Shown here one piece after another: positions 21,947-31,700 of a DNA stretch of 64,000 nucleotides. The stretch is from positions 186,001-250,000 of the forward strand of contig NC_135126.1 of the NCBI RefSeq assembly GCF_050908995.1, written 5' to 3'. The DNA comes from Andrena cerasifolii. Lineage: Eukaryota > Arthropoda > Insecta > Hymenoptera > Andrenidae. The notes beneath the pieces were generated by a model. It saw nothing but the letters and a program-made list of their open reading frames with translations. It had not been told where the DNA came from and searched no databases. The stretch's first letter is position 1, and the number at the start of each line of letters is the position of its first letter. Made by a program: the position numbers and the translations under genes.

Positions 21947-23015
21947 TTTATAATGAGGCCTACCTCGTGGAGTTCCTCGATAATCGATAGAATTTCGTTG
22001 TCGTGCGAGTTGTTACGAGCCTGACGCAACGCTTCCAGCAAACTTCCAGACCTTTCCCTGTCTTTAGACCTTTCTCTGTCCTACTAGCCGATACACGGGG
22101 GAGTAGCGGTGCAATAACATGTTTGTATTTGTATCCCTTATTGCCCAATACGGGATTCTGAGCGTCATGATCGCGTCTGTGGGCATTCGTCGCCAGCAGT
22201 ATACTTTTGTGTTTTTGTTTATCGACATCGGTGTACAGGACATCATCGGGAATTCTCTTGAAAATCAGTTCGTAAAGACCGGACGTTCCTCCGTACCTTA
22301 CACCATCTATGATTATATTATCATCCTTGTCTATATCAAACGCCTTATCCCCAAGCATCGTTCCACTATCGCCAAAGTATACGCCGTACACATAGTCCAT
22401 TGCTGCATCCCTATCGCCACTTAGGATTGCGCTCATGTATTTTTGTCCCAGCGAACCGAAATGGTTGCGAAACGTTTCTTGTCCCTCGGATGTTTGAAGT
22501 TGCTGTCTAATAGATGTTACAAACGACTCATCTGGAGTAGTTTCGAAAACGTCATCACCATCATCGTTGGTCGAGAGCAATTGCACGCTGGGAAATGTAT
22601 TTATTGGCTTGGGAGGAACCGGGGGCTCGTTTGATGCGACATTCTGTCGTTTCCGCTTCGATTGAACTGTTGTGGAGGTTATGGGTGAATATTCCGAAGA
22701 CAAGCGTCGTTTCCTCTTTGCCTTGCGCGATGTGTTTCCTTTAGGCTGTATTTTTGTTTTAGGTGTTAATGTTTCATTCCCCTCTACGTCTGCACTCATC
22801 AGCAGTGATGTGTCAGCTTCTGTCGCTGCGGTATTTTCCACAATATGTTTTAAGGGTTCTACGATAGATTTAAAGTATCTCTGCAACGCGATATCTTCCT
22901 CCATCTTGCCGGTCTTCAAAGCCTGATGTTTCTTGCGAATAGATTCGCTGGTTTTTGCAATTTCCTTCGCTATTCTCTCGCGATCCTTAATCTCCAAATT
23001 ATCGATATCGATCAT
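21943..23015 (-). pseudogene. Maverick DUF8207-like protein, frameshifted near its C-terminus
   Basis: From ATG 23015 the frame has a Lys/Glu-rich helical start (DIDNLEIKDRERIAKEI), a basic segment SRKAKRKRR that may be a nuclear signal, and the hallmark FDIDKDDNIIIDGVRYGG followed by GLYELIFKRIPDD and NKGYKYKHVIAPLL. Past about 22055 the expected ending (NNSHDNEILSIIEEL) lies in another frame and stops at 21943-21945, so a frameshift has occurred. The frame also extends upstream to ATG 23114, overlapping the ATPase gene by 44 bp; the later ATG is preferred. Proteins of this type occur next to the packaging ATPase in hymenopteran Mavericks. The function is unknown, and the DUF8207 name is given from memory. 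Confidence 0.7.
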
Positions 23016-23070
23016 CGTTGCACCGCGGGAGGTTGCTTTCCCACCGACGTGTTGACGACAAATGAACATC

Positions 23071-23766
23071 TCACGGTACTGCAAACTCGTTAAATCCCTT
23101 TCTATAACGACCATTGGACATCGCGCTATCCTTGTCTATTACCACGAAACCATACTCCCGTTGCCAACAATTACGACACAAAGCGCAGAAATCCTCGTAA
23201 GACATGCCAGTGTTTACGTGATCGCTGTACATATGTTTCAAGTTGGTACCATCCTGCTTAAACAGAATCAGCAGATTCGCATTGTCGCGTATAAGATGTT
23301 TGGGAATCTTTGCATACGTCTGACAGAGATAGAAGCAGTCGACGTTCGAGTGGCGTCCCATTGCAAAGTATTCCCTTATCGTATCTTGCTTGTCGCATGC
23401 CACGTCATTAAAGATAAAAATAGAATTCGGAAGCGATTCGCTCGGTGGGATGACGTCACTGTTATTCGAAAATGTAAAGTAGCCAATTTCATTTATCGGA
23501 GTCAATAAATTCTCCAAATACTTATATTTCGGCTGTTGCAACGACTTGGAATACACGTACACGTTCTCGAAGCGGACGCCGTGAGGACTTTCCAACAAGC
23601 TGACCAGCACGTTGGTCTTTCCACAATTTGATGGGCCACAAATGAGGCAGCGTATAGTGTTTGGTAGCATGCTACCGTGTCTGCGTCTCGTTTTCGGAGA
23701 CATCATTTGCGATTTATCATCAAAATTAGTCACGCGTATCGCCACAGGTTGTCTCACGAATCGCAT
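23071..23766 (-). CDS. Maverick packaging ATPase (FtsK/HerA, A32-like)
   Basis: A 231-residue intact frame shows a Walker A motif (ICGPSNCGKTNVLVSLL) and a Walker B-like segment (SIFIFNDVACD). An aromatic/Gln sensor-like stretch (DCFYLCQTYAKIPKHLIRDN) and a C-terminal GFVVIDKD follow. This is the genome-packaging motor of Polintons and related double jelly-roll viruses, which pumps DNA into preformed capsids using ATP. The ATG at 23766 is well placed. The gene is transcribed with the DUF8207-like gene and divergently from the virion-protein block starting at 23.87 kb. No disabling change is seen. Confidence 0.92.
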   Translation of the reverse strand: MRFVRQPVAIRVTNFDDKSQMMSPKTRRRHGSMLPNTIRCLICGPSNCGKTNVLVSLLESPHGVRFENVYVYSKSLQQPKYKYLENLLTPINEIGYFTFSNNSDVIPPSESLPNSIFIFNDVACDKQDTIREYFAMGRHSNVDCFYLCQTYAKIPKHLIRDNANLLILFKQDGTNLKHMYSDHVNTGMSYEDFCALCRNCWQREYGFVVIDKDSAMSNGRYRKGFNEFAVP

Positions 23767-23873
23767 CCTCGGTGTGAACTGTGAAAAATGATTTTGATAC
23801 GTCGAAGCGGTGATTCACCCTATTTATAGGTCTGCGCCGAAGCAAAACAGCTCATTATTCAAAATGCTTCTGA

Positions 23874-24131
23874 TCCTGTCGGATAATTGTGATATTTCGA
23901 GACCTAACCGCTGAGCAGTTGAAATATATACCAAAAATTATTCTACTGCGAGAGTTTGGCAGACACATCGATCAGTTGTGGGACAGACTCCCCGAGCTTA
24001 TAAAAGCCGATTTCGAGGTTCAGCCACATCGTCGGTGCTTGGAACATTATAATCGCCCTTGGCAGCGAACGCATATCGACGGTCCAGCACCATTGATTAA
24101 AAACTGCAGCGAATGTCGCCGAAGAAAGTAA
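23874..24131 (+). CDS. Small conserved Maverick protein, unknown function
   Basis: This open frame of about 80 residues includes DLTAEQLKYIPKIILLREFGR, QLWDRLPELIKADFEVQ and HRRCLEHYNRPWQRTH and ends NCSECRRRK. The last part suggests a basic, possibly metal-binding tail (C-x2-C). No in-frame ATG precedes the conserved part. An ATG at 23864 is one frame off, so a small indel may have removed the start. The stop overlaps the start of the next gene by 19 bp. Confidence 0.55.
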   Translation, partial: SCRIIVIFRDLTAEQLKYIPKIILLREFGRHIDQLWDRLPELIKADFEVQPHRRCLEHYNRPWQRTHIDGPAPLIKNCSECRRRK

Positions 24132-24806
24132 AGAAAGGTTGTGGTCTGTTAAATCGGGCGATAAACGCGCTACCTATCGAATTACATATTCCGGAATATC
24201 AGTTTTGCTGTCCAGGAACTCATCTGGAAAAACGATTGGCTAGAGATGATCAAGGCATCAATCCGTTGGACGCAGCGTGTCGCGAACACGATAATGCATA
24301 TTCGCGTAGCAACGACCTCGGTGAAAGGCACGCGGCAGATAAGGATCTCGCTGACAAAGCGCGAAAACGCATCGTTGCGCGAGACTCGACTCTGGGTGAA
24401 AGAGGTGCCGCTACAGCTGTTTGGGTAGCTATGAAAGCTAAGACGAAAATCGGAATGGGGATGAAAACAAAAACCCGCAAAAGGACTCCAAAGAAAGCAT
24501 TGCAAAAGCGGATTCTTCCGGTGGCAAAACGAGGTGGCATATTACCACTTCTCCCGCTGCTAGGTTCTAGGATCGTTGGCCGGCGAAGCGGCGAGGATCG
24601 ACAAGGCGGTAAACGATAATAAGGCGGCGCAACATCAGCTGCAGGAACTGCAACGTCATAATCGCTCAATGGAAGGTCGCGGACTTTATCTCGTACCATA
24701 CAAGCGCGGACAGGGAATATCGAAACAAAATAAAAATGCCCGAGGGCGTAACTACAGATGCGCAATTGGAGGAGTTGGCAAAACGTATGCGTATTCCATT
24801 CTTTAG
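24113..24806 (+). pseudogene. Phospholipase A2-like protein with pX-like basic tail, frameshifted
   Basis: ATG at 24113 starts a frame with YQFCCPGTHLEKRL, then INPLDAACREHDNAYS and RHAADKDLADKA. The order (Gly-rich Ca-binding loop, His-Asp catalytic dyad, conserved Asp) is that of the PLA2-like domain in parvovirus capsids and in Polinton/adintovirus elements, where it is thought to breach endosomal membranes. It continues with a Lys/Arg-rich segment (KTKTRKRTPKKA) and a hydrophobic patch (GGILPLLPLLG), as in adenovirus pX-like proteins. A frameshift near 24560-24620 moves the C-terminus (NDNKAAQHQLQELQRHN, then GRGLYLVPYKRGQG) into another frame ending at 24806. The canonical loop Tyr-Cys-Gly is altered to Phe-Cys-Cys here. 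Confidence 0.82.
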
Positions 24807-25113
24807 AGGTGTTTTTATGCGCAACGCGCTACCAGCCGGAGGAGTACGTCGATACGAGAGCGGTATCGTAAATTTGGACAATGTCGAGGGACCGGGAACT
24901 CATTGGGTAGCGTACGCGAGGAGAGGGCGTCGAGTTGTATACTTCGACAGCTTTGGGAATCTTCGACCGCCAAAGGAATTGGTACAATATCTGGATAAAG
25001 ATGCAGTGAAAATCGAATACAATCGAACGTCTTATCAGAAGTACGATCAGAGCAATTGTGGACAACTATGTCTACGCTTTCTACAAACGATTGGCCGCAA
25101 ATTTAAGGATTGA
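24736..25113 (+). CDS. Maverick adenain-type cysteine protease
   Basis: The 125-residue frame from ATG 24736 has the C5/Ulp1 catalytic series: His in GTHWVAYARR, acidic residue in VVYFDSFGN, and Gln/Cys in YDQSNCGQLCLRFL. The size and spacing match the maturation protease of Polintons and adenovirus, which cleaves virion precursors. Its start overlaps the end of the PLA2/pX gene by about 70 bp in another frame. No disabling change is visible. Confidence 0.9.
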   Translation: MPEGVTTDAQLEELAKRMRIPFFRGVFMRNALPAGGVRRYESGIVNLDNVEGPGTHWVAYARRGRRVVYFDSFGNLRPPKELVQYLDKDAVKIEYNRTSYQKYDQSNCGQLCLRFLQTIGRKFKD

Positions 25114-25161
25114 CTTCTCACCACTTTGATTCAGTACGAGTCCAGTCGTACAGCTTGGAAT

Positions 25162-25926
25162 ATGTCGTTAACATTCACTCTAACCGGCAAGAGTAGCACC
25201 CTCGCGGTGAGCTACTTTCCGCCCATAGATTTAAGCGACGATGATTACGAGCTTGGTCCAACAACCTTCGAAACTTATCACACAGTACCGAACATCGACT
25301 CGAGCAAAGATAAATTCTACTTCGCCGCAAACTATGATGTCAACAGCAGCGTTGACACCAGCCATGAATACATTACGATTCCCCACGGTTCCTACGAACT
25401 AGACGCCATTGCCAAGTATTTGAAGCAGCGATTACTCGAACGGTATCCTCAAAATCTCGGTGGCACCGATTACAACAATGACGATGGTGACAACGATATG
25501 TATCCTATAGTGTTGCGCGCCAACAAGAACACCATGAAAAGCGAGCTGTACTGTCGGTTCGCCGTAGACTTTACAAAGCCCAATAACATTGGATCGTTAC
25601 TGGGATACTCGAGAAATCGCGTATTAGTACCGGGACAGTGTCACGAATCGGACGATCCGATTAATATCATGAACGTGAACAGTATTCGCATAGAATGTAG
25701 CGTGACCGCTGGTGCGTACAACAATGGGACACGTGTACACACGATACATGAATTTTCTCCGGGAGTCCCACCAGGATATAAGATATCGGAAACGCCCGCG
25801 CAGATCATTTACCTTCCAATCACCGCACAGGTCATTTCAGATCTAACGATACGCGTTGTGGATCAAGACGGACGGTTGCTTGATTTTCGAGGTGAAGAGA
25901 TTACTATCAGACTTCACGTACGATGA
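25162..25926 (+). CDS. Maverick minor capsid (penton-like) protein
   Basis: The ATG at 25162 gives MSLTFTLTGKSSTLAVSYF, then PPIDLSDDDYELG, HEYITIPHGSYELDAI and SLLGYSRNRVL. It continues with VNSIRIECSVTAGAYNNG and ends near GEEITIRLHVR. This is the single jelly-roll penton protein of Polintons, expected at capsid vertices. The 254-residue frame is uninterrupted. The frame stays open upstream to 25126, but the first ATG is taken as the start because it begins the conserved sequence. Its TGA overlaps the next ATG (ATGA at 25923-25926). Confidence 0.88.
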   Translation: MSLTFTLTGKSSTLAVSYFPPIDLSDDDYELGPTTFETYHTVPNIDSSKDKFYFAANYDVNSSVDTSHEYITIPHGSYELDAIAKYLKQRLLERYPQNLGGTDYNNDDGDNDMYPIVLRANKNTMKSELYCRFAVDFTKPNNIGSLLGYSRNRVLVPGQCHESDDPINIMNVNSIRIECSVTAGAYNNGTRVHTIHEFSPGVPPGYKISETPAQIIYLPITAQVISDLTIRVVDQDGRLLDFRGEEITIRLHVR

Positions 25927-26120
25927 CGACGACGACAATAATACGCGTGGTGCGAACGAAAGAGATGCTTGTATTGAACGACTCCAGAAACCCATTTCTT
26001 CCAAGTGAAATTGTTCACAACAACAACAACTGCAACAGCTTTGATCACGCTAAAAAGAAGAGGCTCACTGCTGCAAACATTGCATTTTTTAAATCATTGG
26101 GATTCATTGTACGCATTTAA
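25923..26120 (+). CDS. Small Maverick protein between penton and major capsid genes
   Basis: This 65-residue frame begins in an ATGA overlap with the penton stop, an arrangement that favours coupled reinitiation. It contains ILRV-like and NNNNCNSFDHAKK stretches and ends in LTAANIAFFKSLGFIVRI, a short amphipathic segment. No known domain is recognised. Its stop lies directly before the major capsid coding sequence. It may be a small virion cement or peptide protein, but nothing in the sequence proves that. Confidence 0.5.
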   Translation: MTTTTIIRVVRTKEMLVLNDSRNPFLPSEIVHNNNNCNSFDHAKKKRLTAANIAFFKSLGFIVRI

Positions 26121-27342
26121 GTTGAAAATTTTTTTGACATTCTAAACATTGGAGGGAAGCCGACGTTTGATGATCGCATCGTCAAGCTCGAGACTCACAC
26201 ATACAACCATAACGTCAACACGACGTTTGGGTACAGCGATGAGATAAGAATACCTATACAGCAGCAGGATTTATACACATTGCCGTGTGAAAGTTTCCTC
26301 TTCCCTGGAGGGGAAATTGAAGATAAATAAGCCAAACGATGCATTAACGGTGACGTTGGGAAATAATTGCATGGCGTTCTTATTCGATGAGATTCGATAC
26401 GAGCTGAATGGCGTGGAGATTGATCGTAACAGAAACGTTGGAATAACTAGCACGCTTAAAAACTATGTATCGCTAACACCTGGCGAAGCCAAAAATATGG
26501 AGAACGCTGGATGGGGCTTGAAACGACGCGATGGACCCATATTGAAAAATCATTTCAATTTTTGCCTCCCACTCAAATATTTGCTGGGATTTTGTAAAAA
26601 CTACAAACGCATGATTATTAATGCGCGTCACGAATTGATTTTAATACGATCGCGCAACGATAACAATTCTCTAATAGGATCGCCGATGTTGGAGCCAGAA
26701 ATTGAATTACTTAAAGTGCAATGGCGGATGCCTCACGTGACGCTAAACGATGTTACTAAGCTATCGCTGTTACATGCTCTGGAAAGTGGACAAAACCTGA
26801 GCATTTGTTTTCAATCGTGGGATCTGTACGAGAATCCTTTCTTACAGAGCACGACCAAGCATTCGTGGGCCGTGAAGGTATCTGCGCAGCTGGAGAAGTC
26901 GCGATGCACTATCCTTAGTCTACAGACTGAACGAAAGAATAAGATAACCGAAGATGTTACTCGGTTCAACGACGGCAAAATGACCAATGTAAAACTTTTT
27001 CTCAACTCGGAATTTTACCCATACAATGACCTGAGTTTGGACTTTGACAAGAATAAGCATGCCATCTTGTATCACATGTATACGCAATTCCATAAATCGC
27101 ATTATGGACATGGTAGCAATGATGCATTATTCACCGTGGATGAATTTTTGCAAATTGCTCCCCTCGTGGTGATTGATTGCTCGCGACAAAATGAGTCGAT
27201 CAAAAATGGTACCGTGGACGTGCGCATAGAATTCGAGTGTAAAGAGAATGTGCCTGCAAATACTACGGCCTACTGTCTGATTCTGCACGATCGGGTGGTT
27301 GAATACAATCCGCTGAAAAACGTGGTGCGCAAAATCAATTAA
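26121..27342 (+). pseudogene. Maverick major capsid protein (double jelly-roll), frameshifted, start codon lost
   Basis: The first 55 codons (26121-26290) read VENFFDILNIGGKP, TFGYSDEIRIPI and LYTLPCESFL. The frame then shifts by one near 26295, and a 351-codon frame to 27342 carries LEGKLKINKP, FLFDEIRYELNGVEIDR, YVSLTPGEAKNMENAGWG, HELILIRSRNDNN, LLKVQWRMPHVTLND, LNSEFYPYNDLSLDF and VDVRIEFECKENVP. This order is that of the hexon-like major capsid protein. The position where family members have the initiating Met reads GTT, so the start is apparently lost. The gene follows the small 65-residue protein directly. Confidence 0.9.
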
Positions 27343-27480
27343 ATTGCCACGCTACTTGCCTGCCCTCTCCTGTGTCAAAATCATACCAAAATTTCATCGT
27401 GAAAATCGGGATGCTTTACGAGGACGACCGCATTCTCCAGTCTGTCTTGGAAGCGAATGGACCTCTAAATTGTATCGATA

Positions 27481-28008
27481 ATGGTCGTACCAACATTCGT
27501 TGACCTGCAAGAGTTCATTGTCGATGGAAGATTTGTCGCGAAGGAAGTGGCTGTCCTACGAAAGGGAACAATTCTCTCGCACTATATTTTTGGGAGTTCG
27601 ATGCCGCAATATCTTCTTACAAAATTCGACAAATCGAGCATCCGGTGGTTTGTGGCAAAACATCATGGACTTCATTGGGAAGATGGAGACGTTCCGTACA
27701 GTATGGCTAAACAGCTAATTATGAAAGCTGTAGCCGATGCGATCGACGCGGAAGATGGAACATCCCATGTCGTATACGTTAAAGGGCTGCAGAAACGCGA
27801 TTGGCTCGTGGATTTCGTCGATGAAAATACGAGAGCGGACGTGATCATCGAGACGCTGGACATTGACTACGAGGATATCAAATCCCTAAATAAACTAAAT
27901 GTAGTTAATACTCTGCGATGTGGCACACACGCAAAGCACTGTGCCATGCACAATGTATTTAAAATATTCAACTGGTGGTCTAAACGCCAGAGGGAAATAC
28001 ACAAATAA
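27481..28008 (+). CDS. Conserved Maverick protein of unknown function (175 aa)
   Basis: The intact frame from ATG 27481 reads VVPTFVDLQEFIVDGRF, KEVAVLRKGTILSHYIF, HGLHWEDGDVPYSM and IETLDIDYEDIKSL, and ends KHCAMHNVFKIFNWW. It is a familiar companion of hymenopteran Mavericks. The acidic residue in VDLQ followed by a beta-rich stretch is loosely reminiscent of RNase H/DnaQ folds, but that is only a guess. A poly-A signal AATAAA overlaps the stop codon region (about 28004-28009). Confidence 0.65.
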   Translation: MVVPTFVDLQEFIVDGRFVAKEVAVLRKGTILSHYIFGSSMPQYLLTKFDKSSIRWFVAKHHGLHWEDGDVPYSMAKQLIMKAVADAIDAEDGTSHVVYVKGLQKRDWLVDFVDENTRADVIIETLDIDYEDIKSLNKLNVVNTLRCGTHAKHCAMHNVFKIFNWWSKRQREIHK

Positions 28009-28151
28009 AATATAATCAATTTTTAATGCATAACTGTTTTTCTTCACCCTCCTCAACCACCAACCTCCTGCATGTACGCTAGATTAAGACGATAGTTGTA
28101 ATTATTATGTAGAAGTAGTACGATTCATGATCAAAGCGGTACCATACACGT

Positions 28152-28450
28152 ATGATAGACGTTTGATAGACGTTCAGAGTGGTACGTTAGGCGTTGAAAG
28201 TGGTACGATAGACGTTGAAAGTGGTACGATAGACGTTTTATAGACATTCAGATTGGTACGATAGACGTTGAAAGTGGTCCAATACACGTTTGATACACGT
28301 TCAGAGAGGTACGATAGACGTTCAGAGTGGTACGATAGACGTTCAGAGTGGTACGATAGACGTTCAGAGTGGTACGATAGACGTTGAAAGTGGTACGTTA
28401 TGTGTTGAAAGTGGTTCAAGAGACGTCCAATACACGTTTGATACGCGATC
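28152..28450. repeat. 21-bp minisatellite right of the Maverick
   Basis: About a dozen copies of 'gtggtacgatagacgttcaga' and variants ('gttgaaagtggtacgatag') run head to tail, most regular at 28310-28390. Frames on both strands merely encode the repeat. It lies about 140 bp past the last Maverick gene and could be a subterminal array of that element or unrelated. Confidence 0.85.
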
Positions 28451-29144
28451 TAGTCGACCTAGTAGTGTGACCTAGTCGAATGATGTGTCCAAAGAAGAAG
28501 GGAGAAGAATTCGAAGAACATGATAAGTGCACTCTGAGGATGGTTAGTGAATAATTCAAATATGTATAGAAGGTGAGAATGGTCAACGAAAATGCAGGTG
28601 GCCTGTGATGAAGATGGCGAAGAACAAAGGCATCCTACTTTGCAAAGCAATGCAACTTTAGGCATGGGCCCACATGTGGGAGCTTGGAGATGCAGCGAGA
28701 CCAGTTGTCTTCAACCACTTTTTTCATTTTTTGTGTTACGTGAAATTGCTTTGAAGAAGATTGTTTTTGAAGGATATTATCAATCGTTCAACGCATGGAA
28801 ATACAATCAAATACACATCAAATTTCGATGATGATGATAATGTACAAATAACTATATCTCGGAATAATCATGCGTACCATCCAAAGAGTGTGGCTTGGCG
28901 AAACGTCAAAGCGGAAAATATTGATTTTGATACCTATAGGAATAAAGTATCGGGGCTTCGGGCTAGTGTTGTTGCAGTTCAAACTGACCCTGTGCAAGTT
29001 CCTATGGATTTACCATTAACTAATCTATTTGCTGATGATGTTATCGAGTGGGATAATTAAGCCAAATAAATTTTAATTATGTTTTTTTATATTCTATATT
29101 ATTCCTTCATATTATTCTTCGTATAAAAAAAAAAGTTCAGCAGA
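28451..29144. other. No gene recognised
   Basis: A plus-strand frame at 28761-29060 reads HPKSVAWRNVKAENIDFD and DLPLTNLFADDVIEWDN, but no family is recognised and it lacks an ATG start. It may be an upstream piece of the transposase remnant that follows. Confidence 0.35.
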
Positions 29145-29894
29145 TTGTTGATAGTGAAACCTCAAAAATTTGATATATTGGATACAAATAGCATTAAAGA
29201 TATGTATGGAATAGTTTTATACGACAAATTATTTGAACTGATTACAAATAATTACTTTCATATAACTATACAACGTATTTGCAATGACGTCCATAAAACA
29301 AAATATTTTATCAATGCTACAACTCTTTCATTAGATTCATTTGTTAGGTACGAAATTGTAATTGTTATTTGTGATATAAACGACGATTGCATTTCGAACG
29401 ATACATTGCAACAAATTTTTAAATGTTTATATGGACATAATCTTTTATGGGAAAAGGTTGTTGGGTTATTAGTACTAAATAATACGTGTATGTCAGAACA
29501 GTTGCGTACAATATACCCGAATCATCCAACGAACATAATGAACATTTGTTTCCAAAAGTCTTGTAAATTACACCACAATGCAGATATTTCTGATTTATTT
29601 ATTGCACTAAGCGTTAAAAAAGTTTTATATGAAACAGATAGAAAATGTGGATATCCAATTCTTGAATTTACTTCTAATTTTAAAAAAATTAATTTGAGCT
29701 TGCTAGAAATTGAATGGCAACAACTGTATTCTTATTTCGATGAAAGTGAAAAAGCAAAATATAAGCGTTTACATTGCGATAAAATGTGGAAAGAAATTTG
29801 TTCAAAGAAGAACACAAACAATGATTACGAATTCCCTACATTAAGACAAGTATTACAGATCATACTCTGCTTTCCTCAATGCACAGGCTGTTAA
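29145..29894 (+). pseudogene. hAT-like transposase, C-terminal fragment
   Basis: An open frame of about 250 codons without an initial ATG ends with LLEIEWQQLYSYF, YKRLHCDKMWKEI and EFPTLRQVLQIILCFPQCTGC. That order (an aromatic helix, W-x-x-I, then P-x-L-x-x-L and a LPH-like site) matches the start of the hAT C-terminal dimerisation region. A stop replaces the Ala-Glu-Arg-x-Phe-Ser block expected next. It is AT-rich like its flanks. A domesticated gene is possible, but the broken end favours a remnant. Confidence 0.5.
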
Positions 29895-31503
29895 AAAAGT
29901 AATGGTCATCGATTATAGGGATGAAACTAGACCTTTGGATCAGTACCATCAGTGAACATTTGTAAAAAAAAGCGGGCCGCAAAATTGTTTACAAAACTGA
30001 AAATTAACGTTAATTTTTGTTTACATCAACGTATTCTCTACTCGACGCGTAGAGAAAAAGTCTGATAGAAACCATGAGCCGGAAATGTACCGTTTCGGAG
30101 CTATTAAATTGTTAACATCTTGGTAAATTGAGTGTGTTGTCGCACTCACACCACGTTGCGGTGCGTGAAAAACAAAGTGAAAGACGTTTCGCTTTCTCAC
30201 TCATTCCCATTTCCTCTAACTCGCGTTCACGTCTTTCCCTAAAAAATAGATATAGTACATATGTATGTTATAAATATGATATGTAAAACTAAACCTTCAC
30301 TTCATAAGCCCTATCGCTTCATCCTATCATACTGTTATTTACTTTTGCATCACATATTGTATATAACTATACATATAGACACATACATATATAATACATC
30401 GAAAAAATTATTGTCAAGCTGATTATCCCACAATTAAACATAATTTATACAAATGACATTACAAAATAATTTAAGAGTATACATACTGTAAGCATAAATT
30501 TAATAACTTTTAACATACCTTTATATGTACATATTTATTGATTTTTTTGTCTTCTATAGATGTTTAATAAATATAGAAAGGAAACAAAAAACAACACAGA
30601 TGTGCATTAATTATTAATTATGTCAATTATTTTATACGAAAATTATAAGAAAATAAATTTTATTCAATTTTAATAAATTATTCTCTGTAATAATTGTAAC
30701 TGTACAAGCAAGTATCGGTGCCCATAGCGTAAGCTAAAGCGTCTATCGCCAATGTCAACGGTTTATTGCAATTCGGATATTGCAAAATCCTACATGTATC
30801 GTGAACGAAAATCCTTTATGAGCGAAAATAGGGAAAAAATTTATTTAACTTTTTTACGTAGTATTTAATTCCCTGTGAGATTCGTTTAGAGAATCTTTTC
30901 AATTCTTACGAATAACGAATATTTATATTAAATAATACGAAAAATTATAGAACTATAAGAGGTAACTATCATTATTCATGAACCGATTGGGTTAAAAAAT
31001 TAACCAGATTTTAAGACGAAAATATGAAATCTACATATAAAGTTTTATTAAAATCTATTGAGCCATTTAAACGCAATTGTGTTAACAAACATTCGAGATT
31101 TTGGAAAAATCTATTTTTTTTAATAGTCTCAGTATGATCAGGAGATCCTAAAACGTATATTTCCGCGATAAAATTTTTTTCGAATTTTTTTTTCGTTACA
31201 AGAATATCTGAGTCGGAAAGTGAAAATATCCAGGAAGCCAAAATCGCATTGCAGTGGCTCGTGCCGCTTGCCAGCAACCAGGGTTGCCGTTTACCGTTGT
31301 CGTCGAGGTAACTCCGATTTAATAACTACTGATTCTTTATTACTATAACTGGTACAATTTATAAGTTTTTACAGTGTTTTGTTTCAAAACGGCGTTGTGA
31401 CTTGACTGGTCTTAGGTTTGCGACTGACCTGTCCCTTGGTTTGGGACCGGTATTTAACTTAGTTACGAAAAGGGGTGGGAGGTGAGCTAGGCGAGCAGCC
31501 TAA
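29895..31503. other. AT-rich intergenic DNA with one retroelement scrap
   Basis: No host gene is recognised. The only coding-like piece is a Gypsy-like scrap at 30689-30813 (listed separately). Minus-strand frames near 31011-31277 have no recognisable content. Confidence 0.4.
30689..30813 (-). pseudogene. Short Gypsy-like RT/RNase H relic
   Basis: A minus-strand frame reads RILQYPNCNKPLTLAIDALAYA followed by MGT and then a stop. The pattern ILQYP-x-x-x-KP-x-TL-x-x-DA corresponds to the RT/RNase H junction of Gypsy pol. It is only about 40 codons long, so it is a relic. Confidence 0.45.
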
Positions 31504-31700
31504 GGAATTTGGGAAAAAAGGGGGTGTTTGGAAAAGGCGATATCAGGAGGAGCCATCTTGGCGACTCTCGGAATTTGGGAAAAGGGGTGTTTGGGAAATC
31601 TGATATCAGAAGGAGCCATCTTGGCGACACTCGGAATTTGGAAAAAAGGGACTGCTCTGGAAATCAGGATATTGCTAAAAGGGATCTGTTGTCCGGATGG
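31504..31700. repeat. 63-66-bp tandem repeat, about three copies
   Basis: The unit 'ggaatttgggaaaa…gatatcag(g/a)aggagccatcttggcgac' begins at 31504, 31570 and 31633, the last one diverged. The plus-strand frame through it is repeat-derived. Confidence 0.75.

Larger units (their letters stand above)
16999..28008. mobile_element. Maverick/Polinton virus-like element, degraded, integrase and termini not visible
   Basis: The block encodes the signature Polinton set: DNA polymerase B, FtsK/HerA-type packaging ATPase, adenain-type protease, minor (penton-like) and major (double jelly-roll) capsid proteins, plus a phospholipase A2-like protein and several conserved proteins of unknown role. Gene orientation is mixed: minus 17.0-17.8 kb, plus 18.4-21.9, minus 21.9-23.8, plus 23.9-28.0. 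GC content is higher than in its surroundings. A retrovirus-type integrase, normally part of Mavericks, was not found, nor were terminal inverted repeats or a 6-bp target duplication. The polymerase and major capsid genes are broken, so the copy is not autonomous. Confidence 0.9.

Noticed and set aside
22048..22083. 18-bp tandem duplication as the cause of the DUF8207-like frameshift
   Set aside because: The period is a multiple of three, so it cannot shift the frame.
27343..28500. Maverick integrase or right terminal inverted repeat
   Set aside because: No integrase zinc or DDE motif and no sequence mirroring the left side could be found by eye.
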